A stretch of DNA of 64,000 nucleotides from Candidatus Aenigmatarchaeota archaeon. Lineage in GTDB: Archaea; Aenigmatarchaeota; Aenigmatarchaeia; CG10238-14; SCSR01. The DNA is taken from positions 151,424-215,423 of the forward strand of contig JACPAE010000002.1 in the NCBI GenBank assembly GCA_016181005.1, given 5' to 3'. Every line of letters starts with the position of its first letter. Positions within the stretch are counted from its first letter, which is position 1. The position numbers and the translations under genes were made by a program. Below the pieces are notes generated by a model, which saw only the letters and a program-made list of their open reading frames with translations, was not told the origin of the DNA and searched no databases. Shown here one piece after another: positions 8,667-16,255 of the stretch.

Positions 8667-9911
8667 ATGGAAAGAGAAAAAGCTAGGCCAGAAGCTCCCA
8701 ACGTCCAAATTCCGGACACGGCGCCGAAACTGGAGACAAAGGAACAGAGAATTGAGACTGTAAAGAAGTATGCAAAAAAAGTGCTGGAAAAGTACGGACA
8801 GTACATTAAGGCTATTGTAATGATGGGTTCTGTTGTAAGGGAAGAGTTCAAGCCGAAAAGCGATATTGACGTTTTCATTGTTGTTGACGACGCGACTTTC
8901 AACCTGACTAACGAGATGCTTGACAAGATGGATGCCGACCTGTTCAAGATGGTAAACGAGATACCGGAAGTTTGGATAGACGTGAAGAACGAGTTGGGCA
9001 AGGATGAGAAAATTTGCCTGCTCTCGATACAGCCTGTGTACACTCTGACAGAATTCTGGGATTATGCAAGAGTTGCTCATCCGATAATTTACAATTTCAT
9101 CAAGGAAGGTGTCCCTGTTTATGACACAGGATTCTTCACGCCGATTAAAAGGCTGTTGGACATGGGGAAGATCCCTGCTACAAGGGAGGCTATAGAAAGC
9201 TACATGGAAGGCGCACCGAAGAAGTTGAACAGGGCAAAGACTGTAAAGCTGCTGATGCTTGCAGAAGATTGCTATTATGCAATGCTTAATGCCTCGCAAG
9301 CCGTGCTGATGTTTATGGGTTTGTCTCCGCCGGTTCCAAGCAAGGCATATGACGAACTAACAACGCATCTGGTAAAGCCTGGCATTCTAGACAAGCAGTA
9401 TGCTGAATGGCTGAAGGAGATTATTGAGATTAGAAAGAAGATAGAGCACAAGGAATTGATGGACGTCTCTGGTGCTTTTGTCGACGAGTGGATAGACAAG
9501 GCTGAGAAATTTGTTGACAAGATGTTTGGCCTGTTGAATGCACTGGAGGTCAGGAAGAAGGAGAAGGTTCTTGAGAGGACGCATGAAGTGATGTACAAGG
9601 CCGCAATTACTGCATTGAAGAGCTTGAAGAAGATGCCAGAGAACACAAGGGAGGAGGAAGTTTTGAGATCTGTCGGAGATTTGACGAAAGCTTTCAGGAA
9701 AGAATTTATTGACTCCAAGCTATTGGAAACCTATTATGCCGACGTGTGGGATAGAATTGAGAAAATGAAGGCACTGCACGACGAGAAGAAGATAATGGAG
9801 ATTCCAGACAGGGATGTTTATGAGATGAGGGAGCATGTGAGGAAGCTCATCAGGGACTTGGCTAAAGTTTTGAAAGACAAGGGCTTTGCACAAGAAGACA
9901 AGATGGAATAA
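8667..9911 (+). CDS. second nucleotidyltransferase-HEPN-like protein, extended C terminus
   Basis: A 415-residue paralogue of the preceding gene. The motif GSVVREEFKPKSDIDVFIVVDD near residues 55-76 retains both Asp residues. Both proteins share TLTEFW and YDTGF.(K/T)PI.R(M/L)L..G.IP in the middle. A further 120-residue helical tail, absent from the first copy, follows the HEPN-like part. The ATG at 8667 is chosen; a GTG at 8658 overlapping the previous stop is also possible. The 5-base gap or overlap implies translational coupling, so the two proteins are probably made in equal amounts and may form a heteromer. Confidence 0.8.
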   Translation: MEREKARPEAPNVQIPDTAPKLETKEQRIETVKKYAKKVLEKYGQYIKAIVMMGSVVREEFKPKSDIDVFIVVDDATFNLTNEMLDKMDADLFKMVNEIPEVWIDVKNELGKDEKICLLSIQPVYTLTEFWDYARVAHPIIYNFIKEGVPVYDTGFFTPIKRLLDMGKIPATREAIESYMEGAPKKLNRAKTVKLLMLAEDCYYAMLNASQAVLMFMGLSPPVPSKAYDELTTHLVKPGILDKQYAEWLKEIIEIRKKIEHKELMDVSGAFVDEWIDKAEKFVDKMFGLLNALEVRKKEKVLERTHEVMYKAAITALKSLKKMPENTREEEVLRSVGDLTKAFRKEFIDSKLLETYYADVWDRIEKMKALHDEKKIMEIPDRDVYEMREHVRKLIRDLAKVLKDKGFAQEDKME

Positions 9912-9944
9912 ATTTAATAACAACAATTACGGAATAGATAACTT

Positions 9945-10742
9945 ATGCCAATCAAGTTCGGTTTGCTTACGAATCCTCAGATAAACATAATTCAGGAAAT
10001 AAAGACGATAAAGGACATTGGAGTTGACTACGTCGAGGTTGGTATAGAATGGCCAGGAGGTTCTACTGATTTCATCATCGAAAACAAGGACATTATCATT
10101 AATCTTCTTGGGCAGTTCAAGCATCCTCCTGTAGGGCACACCGCATGGTGGATTGACCTGGGAAATATTTACGAAATTGTAAGGAAAAGCTGGGTTGAGG
10201 AGGCAAAAAGGGCTGTGGATGCCGCAAAAGCACTCAAGCTAACGACTGTGAACTTCCATTTCTATTCTTCCAGGATAACCGAGACCTACAAAGACTATCA
10301 CAAGGAAATGCTGGACAACATAGTAAAGAGCTTGAAGGAAGTAGTGACTTACGCGAAGAAATACAAGATAACTGTGATGTATGAGAATGCGCCTTTGAAA
10401 AAGGAGGTTGTGGGCATAAAGGAATACAAGTATGTTATCGACAAGGTTCCTGGCTTGAAGGTCCATCTTGACATCGGGCATGCTTTTGTGGAGAATGGAA
10501 TGAAGGGCATCAAATCCTATTTAGCCACCTTTGGAAGCAAATTGCACCACATCCATATTCATGACAATAGCGGTGAAGGCGATGAGCATCTGCCGCTGGG
10601 TGACGGTGGCATTAACTTCAGGCAAGTGGCAAGGTGGCTGAAAGAAATCAAGTACGACAGAACTCTAACGTTTGAAGTCTTTACAAGCAAGCAAGATGCA
10701 AAAGAGTCTATACTGCGCTTCAAGGAATTGCTACCTAAATAG
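9945..10742 (+). CDS. sugar phosphate isomerase/epimerase-like TIM barrel (AP endonuclease 2 fold)
   Basis: A 265-residue complete TIM barrel. Metal-ligand candidates in order are E in YENAP (about residue 148), D and H in HLDIGHA (about 177-180), H in HHIHIHDN (about 208), D and H in GDEHLPLGDGG, and E in LTFEVF near the C terminus. This set is typical of xylose isomerase-like epimerases and endonuclease IV relatives; sequence alone does not separate the two. It lies 33 bases after the nucleotidyltransferases on the same strand. Its stop region overlaps the stop of the convergent membrane protein gene by 12 bases. Confidence 0.85.
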   Translation: MPIKFGLLTNPQINIIQEIKTIKDIGVDYVEVGIEWPGGSTDFIIENKDIIINLLGQFKHPPVGHTAWWIDLGNIYEIVRKSWVEEAKRAVDAAKALKLTTVNFHFYSSRITETYKDYHKEMLDNIVKSLKEVVTYAKKYKITVMYENAPLKKEVVGIKEYKYVIDKVPGLKVHLDIGHAFVENGMKGIKSYLATFGSKLHHIHIHDNSGEGDEHLPLGDGGINFRQVARWLKEIKYDRTLTFEVFTSKQDAKESILRFKELLPK

Positions 10743-11030
10743 GTACACGACACCTTTCTGGGCCAGGAAAATTATTGAGACCATGTTTAATATAGAATTA
10801 GAAAACATTCCTGTTACTGGAAAAATAAGATATATGCCAGATATTGCATCCAGAATGCTAAGAGGATTTCTTTTGAACAATGCAAAGGAAATGCCTTTAA
10901 TTACGAAATACGCAACAGCAAACAAAGAGGCTGAACTCGGCAACAAACTAAAATACAAATGAAGAATAATAATCGAAACTGCAATCAGCTGCGCTATTCC
11001 TGTTATTTTGTGTTCGACGCCCATGTTCAT
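10731..11030 (-). CDS. small membrane protein coupled to the cobalamin adenosyltransferase
   Basis: A 99-residue protein with about three predicted transmembrane helices (ITGIAQLIAVSIIILHLYF, SLFAVAYFVIKGISFALF, MVSIIFLAQKGVVYLF). Its ATG overlaps the stop of the upstream adenosyltransferase gene as ATGA, which strongly suggests translational coupling. It does not match a transporter that I recognise. A role in cobalamin salvage is suggested only by context. The plus-strand ORF 10672-10962 in the same place is its shadow. Confidence 0.65.
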   Translation of the reverse strand: MNMGVEHKITGIAQLIAVSIIILHLYFSLLPSSASLFAVAYFVIKGISFALFKRNPLSILDAISGIYLIFPVTGMFSNSILNMVSIIFLAQKGVVYLFR

Positions 11031-11563
11031 CTAGATATCCATTCTTTTTCTTTTACATTCTCGGATTTATTTGCATGTCTGGCGAGGGTGAACAATAAAT
11101 CAGACAACCTGTTAACATAAGGAATTATATTTTCGTCTAGTTGTTTTTGTTTTGACAACGAAACTATGCTGCGCTCCGCCCTTCTGCAGATTGTCCTTGC
11201 AACTTGAAGCAATGAAGCAGTCTGGCTTCCGCCAGGCAAAATGAAATGCCTTAATTCTTGCAAATCTTTTTCAAATTTCTGAATATTTTCTTCGAGGAAT
11301 TTTATATTATCTTTTGTTAACTGTGGTAATCTTGAATTCTCGGTAGAAGCTAATTGCGAGCCAAGAACAAACAAGTCTTCTTGGATTTTTTCCAAAAGTG
11401 AATCAATTTCTTCGTGTTTGTTAACTGCGCGGATTAATCCGACATAAGAGTTAAGTTCGTCCACATCTCCATAAGCTTGGACTTGGCATTCATCTTTACT
11501 GACTTTCTTGCCGCCGAATAAGGAAGTTTCGCCTTTGTCGCCTTGGCCTATGTTTGGCTTCAT
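11027..11563 (-). CDS. pduO: PduO-type ATP:cob(I)alamin adenosyltransferase
   Basis: Transfers the adenosyl group of ATP to cob(I)alamin, giving coenzyme B12. The 178-residue protein shows the N-terminal ATP loop GDKGETSLFGG (residues 8-18), the conserved YGDVDELNSYVG, then FILPGGSQTASLLQVARTICRRAERS with the active-site Arg residues and YVNRLSDLLFTLAR at the C terminus. The length is normal. No cobalamin synthesis genes are seen in the window, so it probably serves salvage of imported corrinoid. The stop overlaps the ATG of a small membrane protein. A TATA-like ttttaaatac lies about 50 bases before the start. Confidence 0.93.
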   Translation of the reverse strand: MKPNIGQGDKGETSLFGGKKVSKDECQVQAYGDVDELNSYVGLIRAVNKHEEIDSLLEKIQEDLFVLGSQLASTENSRLPQLTKDNIKFLEENIQKFEKDLQELRHFILPGGSQTASLLQVARTICRRAERSIVSLSKQKQLDENIIPYVNRLSDLLFTLARHANKSENVKEKEWISR

Positions 11564-11659
11564 AAAAATGAATGTTATTGTTAAAATAATAAGGTTAAGA
11601 AGGTTCTGTATTTAAAATTAACTTTGAGATTAATATTTTGAATTGTAAGTAAAATATAT

Positions 11660-12598
11660 TTAATCTTCTTTGGCTTTCTTTTCTAACTCGTCTTCAAGGC
11701 CCAATTTCTTCACCAATTCAGTGTAGCGGTTACGGATGGTCACTTCCGTGATATTGGTAGTGTCGGCAACTTCCCTCTGCGTCCTCTTCTCGCCAATCAA
11801 AACGCATGCAATGTAAATAGATGCAGCCGCAACGCCAGTCGGTCCTTTGCCTGAAGTTATCTCATGCTTCTTGGCTTTCTTCAAAATCTCTATGGCCTTT
11901 GCCTGGACCCTGTCGCTCAAACCGAGCATTGAACAGAATCTCGGAACATATGTTACTGGATCTGCAGGCAATATCCTGATGTTCAATTCCCTTGAAATAT
12001 AACGATAAGTCCTTCCTATTTCCCTCTTCTCCTCTCCAGACGATTCTGCAATCTCGTCCAAGGTTCTCGGGCTGCCGAACTCCCTTGATACTGCATACGT
12101 CAAAGCCGCAATAACAGATTCTATGCTCCTTCCCCTGACAAGGCCTTTGTTGACAGCCTGCTCGTAATAACGGGCTATTCTTTCGTGGACGCTTCTTGAA
12201 AGGTTCAAAAATGAGACGATTCTCTGCAGTTCAGACAAGGCAAAAGAAAGATTTCTGTCCTTGGACTTTATCAGTCTCTTGTGCCACTTGGTCAATCTGT
12301 AATACTGTGCCCTTTTCTTCGTCGGAACCTTGTAAAGCTCCCCGACACCCTTGCCTATCTCAGTTGTCATTCCCTTGTCATGCTTGGTGAATGTCAACGG
12401 AGCACCTGTTCTCGCCCTTCTTGACATCTGCTCCGTGTCGAAAGCCCTCCATTCCTGGCCTGTGTCGATCATTTCCTCTTCCATCACAAGACCGCACTTG
12501 TTGCACACAAGCTCGCCTCTTGTCAGGTCTTCCACAAAACTAGTGCTACCGCATTCCGGGCATGCTTTTCCTGCTCTTGCGGGTTTTGTCTTTTGCAT
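11660..12598 (-). CDS. tfb: transcription initiation factor B (TFB/TFIIB)
   Basis: Archaeal general transcription factor that bridges TBP-bound TATA/BRE DNA and RNA polymerase. The 312-residue protein has an N-terminal zinc ribbon (CPECGS...CNKCG, residues 14-36), the B-reader/linker (EWRAFDTEQMSRRARTGAP), and two cyclin-like repeats, the second ending in a DNA-binding helix (TQREVADTTNITEVTIRNRY). Full length. It follows the Nob1-like gene on the same strand with a 58-base gap that holds possible promoter sequence. Its presence matches the many TATA-type promoters seen in the window. Confidence 0.97.
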   Translation of the reverse strand: MQKTKPARAGKACPECGSTSFVEDLTRGELVCNKCGLVMEEEMIDTGQEWRAFDTEQMSRRARTGAPLTFTKHDKGMTTEIGKGVGELYKVPTKKRAQYYRLTKWHKRLIKSKDRNLSFALSELQRIVSFLNLSRSVHERIARYYEQAVNKGLVRGRSIESVIAALTYAVSREFGSPRTLDEIAESSGEEKREIGRTYRYISRELNIRILPADPVTYVPRFCSMLGLSDRVQAKAIEILKKAKKHEITSGKGPTGVAAASIYIACVLIGEKRTQREVADTTNITEVTIRNRYTELVKKLGLEDELEKKAKED

Positions 12599-12656
12599 TA
12601 TTTATCACTTTTAAGTGAAGTCAAATGAGCTATCTTATCTATTAATAGCAAACTAT

Positions 12657-13163
12657 TTAAATCTTTTGGTTTTCGATTAATTTGGACTTTTCTGGGCTTA
12701 AATATATGCTTTCCTTTGGCCTTCTTGCCAGCTTCCCGCCGCAGTTAGGACAAGTATTTTTGCTGTCGGCAAATTTCCTGCAGTTATTGCAGTAGCTTGC
12801 CCACTTGACGGATTTGGTTATCTTGTTGACGACGGAGAGATAAGCCACCCCCAGCTTTTGCGCCACATTCTGTATATTATAATCGTCGGAGACCACCACA
12901 AGGTTGTACTCTTTTGCAAGCGCAAGAACCTTGAAGTCTGTACCGGACATTTTCTCCGCATCCCCAGTATTGGCTGCGGCCTCCTTGACCTGCTTTACAG
13001 CCTCTTTCCCGGGCTCGAGCACGCTCAATTTGATTCCCGCCAGCTTTGCAACACTTATCCTGTCCTTCACCTCTTCTACGACTTCGCTGACCGTGAATAT
13101 CTCCTCGAACATCCGGAAATCATTTAGGTAAATTATCGCGCTTGTGTCCAGAACAGCTTTCAT
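12657..13163 (-). CDS. Nob1-like PIN-domain endonuclease with zinc ribbon
   Basis: Probable 16S rRNA 3'-end maturation nuclease. The N-terminal PIN domain has VLDTSAIIY (first acidic residue), GTDFKVLALAKEY, and SDDYNIQNVAQ (last acidic cluster), followed by a zinc ribbon (YCNNCRKFADSKNTCPNCGG) near residue 123, the archaeal Nob1 arrangement. I start at the ATG at 13163 rather than the GTG three codons upstream because it lies about 20 bases from the shared TATA element. Its target here, the 16S 3' end, is unusual because of a large insertion next to it. Confidence 0.88.
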   Translation of the reverse strand: MKAVLDTSAIIYLNDFRMFEEIFTVSEVVEEVKDRISVAKLAGIKLSVLEPGKEAVKQVKEAAANTGDAEKMSGTDFKVLALAKEYNLVVVSDDYNIQNVAQKLGVAYLSVVNKITKSVKWASYCNNCRKFADSKNTCPNCGGKLARRPKESIYLSPEKSKLIENQKI

Positions 13164-13177
13164 GCAAAACACTTGGA

Positions 13178-13189
13178 ATTTATATTAAT
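13178..13189. promoter_or_regulatory. shared divergent TATA element, Nob1-like gene and histone
   Basis: The near-palindrome atttatattaat is centred about 20-25 bases from both the minus-strand ATG at 13163 and the plus-strand ATG at 13209. Both transcripts would be leaderless. Inferred from spacing only. Confidence 0.55.
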
Positions 13190-13208
13190 TTAACTCCAAA
13201 TAGTGGAT

Positions 13209-13415
13209 ATGGTTAAGGACTTTCCCCTGCTCCCGCTGGAGAAGATAGCGCGAGAGGCAGGAGCCGAAAGGGTTTCCCGTTCTGCATTGCTTACGCTGAA
13301 GGAAGTGTTGCTGGAAGAATCCGAGGACATCTCCAGAAAGGCCGTAAAGTTCACAGAGCATGCAAAGAGGACGACTGTCAAAAGAGAGGACATAATTCTG
13401 GCCAGCAGAAGGTAA
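13209..13415 (+). CDS. archaeal histone
   Basis: A 68-residue histone-fold protein with the three-helix pattern: LPLEKIAREAGAERVS (helix 1), SALLTLKEVLLEESEDISRKAVKFTEHAKRT (helix 2) and VKREDIILASRR (helix 3). It wraps DNA as dimers or longer polymers. I start at the ATG at 13209 (the track uses GTG at 13203) because it lies one helical step from the TATA element. The length is standard and no C-terminal tail is present. It is followed after 7 bases by a membrane protein gene. Confidence 0.93.
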   Translation: MVKDFPLLPLEKIAREAGAERVSRSALLTLKEVLLEESEDISRKAVKFTEHAKRTTVKREDIILASRR

Positions 13416-13422
13416 GACAAGG

Positions 13423-14082
13423 ATGAGGCCGTCGCTTTCTTTAATCCTCAACATTCTGTTGCGTTTGCTTATAGTCTATTTCCTTGTCGAGGTAATGCTA
13501 TTTCCTGAAGACCCGAGATTTGCCGGTAAGGCCATACCGCTGAGGAACCTCATAATCGTCGGAGGCCTGAGCCTGCTGTTTCCGCTGCTTTATTTCCTGG
13601 GCAAGAAAAGAAAGAGCTATCCTTATTTGGCTGATTTTATCTACCTCTCGATTTACATCTTCGATATGGCCGGCAACTCTTTAAACCTTTATGACACTGT
13701 CTGGTACTATGACATAATCGCCCATTTCTACGGCACAGGAGCCTTTGCCGCAGTAGCTTACCTTGTTATATTGGGGCGGCAAAAGTTTGGTGCAATCAAG
13801 CTTTCTGGATTCGAAATTCTGCTGTTTGCCGTAGGTATTGCAACAATTATCCACGTCGGACTTGAGCTGCAGGAATATTATACTGATGTCTTCTTCGGAA
13901 CTCACAATGTTGTTGGCAAGACCAATGACGTCCAAGGAATGGCAGACACTGGGCATGACCTTGTCGCCGGATTTCTGGGTTCATTTGTTTACATCTGGGC
14001 TGTAAACCTGCTTTTTGCACTAAACTCGCGCTACAAGAATGAAACTTTGGAATCGCTTGGAACAATTTTCACGCGCGGTTAA
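13423..14082 (+). CDS. integral membrane protein, DUF2238/YjdF-like
   Basis: A 219-residue protein with about six transmembrane helices. Conserved polar motifs inside the helices, YDIIAHFYGTGAFA near residue 105, HVGLELQEYYTD near residue 144 and DTGHDLVAGFLGS near residue 174, resemble the DUF2238 family, whose function is unknown. Histidine and acidic residues facing the membrane suggest metal or lipid headgroup chemistry, which is inference. It starts 7 bases after the histone stop, so it is probably co-transcribed with it. Confidence 0.7.
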   Translation: MRPSLSLILNILLRLLIVYFLVEVMLFPEDPRFAGKAIPLRNLIIVGGLSLLFPLLYFLGKKRKSYPYLADFIYLSIYIFDMAGNSLNLYDTVWYYDIIAHFYGTGAFAAVAYLVILGRQKFGAIKLSGFEILLFAVGIATIIHVGLELQEYYTDVFFGTHNVVGKTNDVQGMADTGHDLVAGFLGSFVYIWAVNLLFALNSRYKNETLESLGTIFTRG

Positions 14083-14114
14083 CTATAAATAAAAACAAGT
14101 GGAAATAAGTTAAA

Positions 14115-14507
14115 ATGGCTGAGACAAGTAGGGCTGCATTGAAGGATTTGAAGCCGGGAAGTTTTGTAGTTATAGACGATGCACCTTGCAGGGTGGAGAA
14201 AGTGCAGGTAAGTACAAGTGGCAAGCACGGCGCAAGCAAGGTCAGGATAGAAGCAATCGGTCTTATGGACAACAGGAGAAGGAGCATGCTTGGTCCTTCT
14301 AGCGACGAAATTGTTGTCCCGATAATTCTAAGGAAGCAGGCGCAGGTGCTTGCCGTTACTGGCGGCAAGGCGCAGCTGATGGATATGGAGAATTATGAAA
14401 CGCTTGAGCTGGATATACCTGAAGAGGTTAAGGACAAGGTAGTTCCAGGGACGGATATCATATATTATGACGTGCTAGGAATTAAAACGCTGAAGCAATT
14501 GAAATAG
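14115..14507 (+). CDS. translation factor aIF5A
   Basis: Promotes peptide bond formation at stalling motifs when hypusinated or deoxyhypusinated. The 130-residue protein has an N-terminal SH3-like domain with the modification loop STSGKHGASK (Lys near residue 37) and a C-terminal OB fold. A TATA-like ctataaata lies about 25 bases before the ATG, indicating a leaderless message. Its 3' end converges on the 23S rRNA gene, 97 bases away. Confidence 0.95.
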   Translation: MAETSRAALKDLKPGSFVVIDDAPCRVEKVQVSTSGKHGASKVRIEAIGLMDNRRRSMLGPSSDEIVVPIILRKQAQVLAVTGGKAQLMDMENYETLELDIPEEVKDKVVPGTDIIYYDVLGIKTLKQLK

Positions 14508-14581
14508 AGTTTCTGATAACTGGAGATTTTTGCATAAAACTGCAAATAATTGTTTGAAATAAAATAGTTTCCACTATCCAC

Positions 14582-14590
14582 AGGATCAGG
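14582..14590 (-). other. 23S processing stem, 3' arm
   Basis: CCTGATCCT (minus strand) after the 23S 3' end is the exact complement of AGGATCAGG before the 5' end (19322-19330). Neighbouring bases (ATTGACGGACTTT with AAGGTCTGTCAAT) extend the pairing. This is the long-range stem cut during pre-23S maturation. Confidence 0.8.
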
Positions 14591-14864
14591 CTGTTTATCA
14601 AAGTCCGTCAATCTTAGGCGATTAGTAAGAGCCGGCTGAACACCTCGGTCGAAACCTTGGTGCTTACACCGCTCTCCTATCAAAGCCATCGTCTATGGCA
14701 GCCTTCGTCCAACCACCGGCATTGCTGCCAGCAGTCGGATCGGTTGTCTATTTTTCCGGATGGTTTCCTCCTTAGATGCCTTCAGGAGTTATCCATGTAT
14801 GGCTTAGCTGCCCGGCAATGCTGTTAACAACCGGTACACCAGAGGCCACGGAAGGATGTTCCTT

Positions 14865-15492
14865 TTACGTGCGTTCACGCCGAAAGAAAATTAACTTTCT
14901 TGTTAAATTTTATTGAATTAGAAGGTTCTATTGTTTTCCAGAATTTTTCGACATTTCTTTTTGTAAAGATTATTAATCGGAATATGTAACTTTTATCATT
15001 TTTGTATGGACCGTAAATTTTTGATTTTATTTCTAGTTTATCTAGAACTTCTTTGACATTCTCAAGGACTTTAGAATCCTTTTGATGCATTATTACTCTA
15101 AAGTCTTGTTTTTTGTTTTTGCTTATATACAATTGACCTTCTGCCTCGAAGAAACCCCTAACGAAAGATATACTACTATCCCCATTTTCGAACTTTACTT
15201 CGTTTAATGGTTGTAATAGTATTTCTAAAGTTTCTTTTGGAATTTCATTTTTTCTAACATAAATCCAAAGCATGTATATTCCGTCACTCGTTTGAATGAT
15301 TTTAGGTTCTTTATTTGTTATCTGCTTGATTACAGGTGCAATAAATCTCCTTAACCAAACGTCATCTTTTTGCCTTACGACAATTCTAATTGTTCCCTTT
15401 CCATCGTATACATGTCCATCTGCTAGAACTCCTTTAAGGTAAGCTATATTGTTCATACCTTACCTATTGTTAATTTTCGACGTAAATACATT
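14865..15492 (-). other. 23S intron in the sarcin-ricin loop, with LAGLIDADG ORF
   Basis: The exon reads GGTTAAGTACGA and then stops matching; after about 628 bases it resumes with AAGGAACATCCTTCCGTGG and CTGGTGTACC. The break falls at about E. coli 2660, inside the sarcin-ricin loop. The ends pair (TTTACGT with ACGTAAA), as in bulge-helix-bulge introns. No boundary that I can see restores the usual G2661; the joined exon would read AGTACGAAAGG. Confidence 0.8.
14875..15456 (-). CDS. LAGLIDADG homing endonuclease in the sarcin-ricin loop intron
   Basis: A 193-residue intron-encoded protein with two degenerate LAGLIDADG helices: YLKGVLADG at residues 6-14 and FVRGFFEAEG near residue 100. The acidic residues that bind catalytic metal are kept (D and E). 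Such enzymes cut intron-less alleles and promote intron homing; some also act as maturases. It fills nearly all of the intron, ending about 10 bases from the 3' exon. It is more AT-rich than the rRNA around it, which fits a mobile origin. Confidence 0.88.
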   Translation of the reverse strand: MNNIAYLKGVLADGHVYDGKGTIRIVVRQKDDVWLRRFIAPVIKQITNKEPKIIQTSDGIYMLWIYVRKNEIPKETLEILLQPLNEVKFENGDSSISFVRGFFEAEGQLYISKNKKQDFRVIMHQKDSKVLENVKEVLDKLEIKSKIYGPYKNDKSYIFRLIIFTKRNVEKFWKTIEPSNSIKFNKKVNFLSA

Positions 15493-15678
15493 TCGTACTT
15501 AACCTTCCTTCCGGTCAGACACCCAACACCTCCTGTAGATTGCGACCGAACTGTCTCACAACGTTCTGAACCCAGCTAGCGTCCCCCTTTAACTAGTGGA
15601 CACCTATACCCTTGGCTGCTGCTGCACAGCCAGGAGGGGGGGAGCCGACAACGACGCACCAACACGCCAGGTCAATTT

Positions 15679-15718
15679 ACTCGCAATTAGAGTGAGCAAA
15701 CGTCGACCTTGAATGCAG
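15679..15718 (-). other. 23S mini-insertion in helix 89 (about 40 bases)
   Basis: The conserved TGAGAGTTCA-TATCGAC of helix 89 reads TGAAAGCTCA, then about 40 extra bases, then AAATTGAC. The outer stem GCCAG/CTGGC is kept. The position is about E. coli 2478, next to the peptidyl transferase centre. It is either a mini-intron or an expanded hairpin. Confidence 0.65.
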
Positions 15719-15884
15719 TGAGCTTTCACTGGCTACGAGCCCATTATCCCCGAGGTAGCTTTTCTCATACCACCGGCACCCATTAATGGACACCGATGTA
15801 TCGTTAACCCACGCTTTCGCGTTTGGATTCCCTGCTTTGCGGAATCCAATCAGGCTTCCTTTTGCGTTTATACTCTATTCCGGA

Positions 15885-16027
15885 TAACCAGTCAGAGTAA
15901 TTTACCTACATCCGATTTCTGTCGGGTAATGCGAACTGATTAAATTTGCGGCTCATCAGCTACCTCGCTTATCATGAAATCAAAACCGAAGTTTACAATC
16001 ACCGCCGCACAAATGCAGTGCGCATTA
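15885..16027 (-). other. 23S insertion near helix 81 (about 143 bases)
   Basis: Archaeal 23S usually has CTCATCCGGGTCAGAAACCCGG here. This gene reads CTCATCCGGGTCA, then about 143 unmatched bases, then TCCGGAATAG. No ORF is present. It could be an intron or a helix extension; position about E. coli 2305. Confidence 0.6.
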
Positions 16028-16255
16028 TGACCCGGATGAGGAAACCTTAGGAGGCCCTTGATCCTTTATCAAGGGCGTACCGCCCCAGCCGAACTGCCCA
16101 TCTGATGGTGTCCTCTTACGAGTAAGCAGTACAGTTTTGAAAGGGTAGTGTTACATTTTCCTCTCAGCCTTGCCCAGAAGCAAGGCCTAATGACGAGTCC
16201 TACCTACGCTCTGCAACCAAAACCGTACCGCAGCATCAGACTGCAGTAAAGCTCA

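Noticed and set aside
10672-10962. 96-residue plus-strand ORF
   Set aside because: The minus-strand ORF here has membrane helices and an ATGA overlap with pduO, so it is preferred.
14508-14604. 5S rRNA after 23S
   Set aside because: No sequence like an archaeal 5S follows the 23S gene, nor was one found near 16S.
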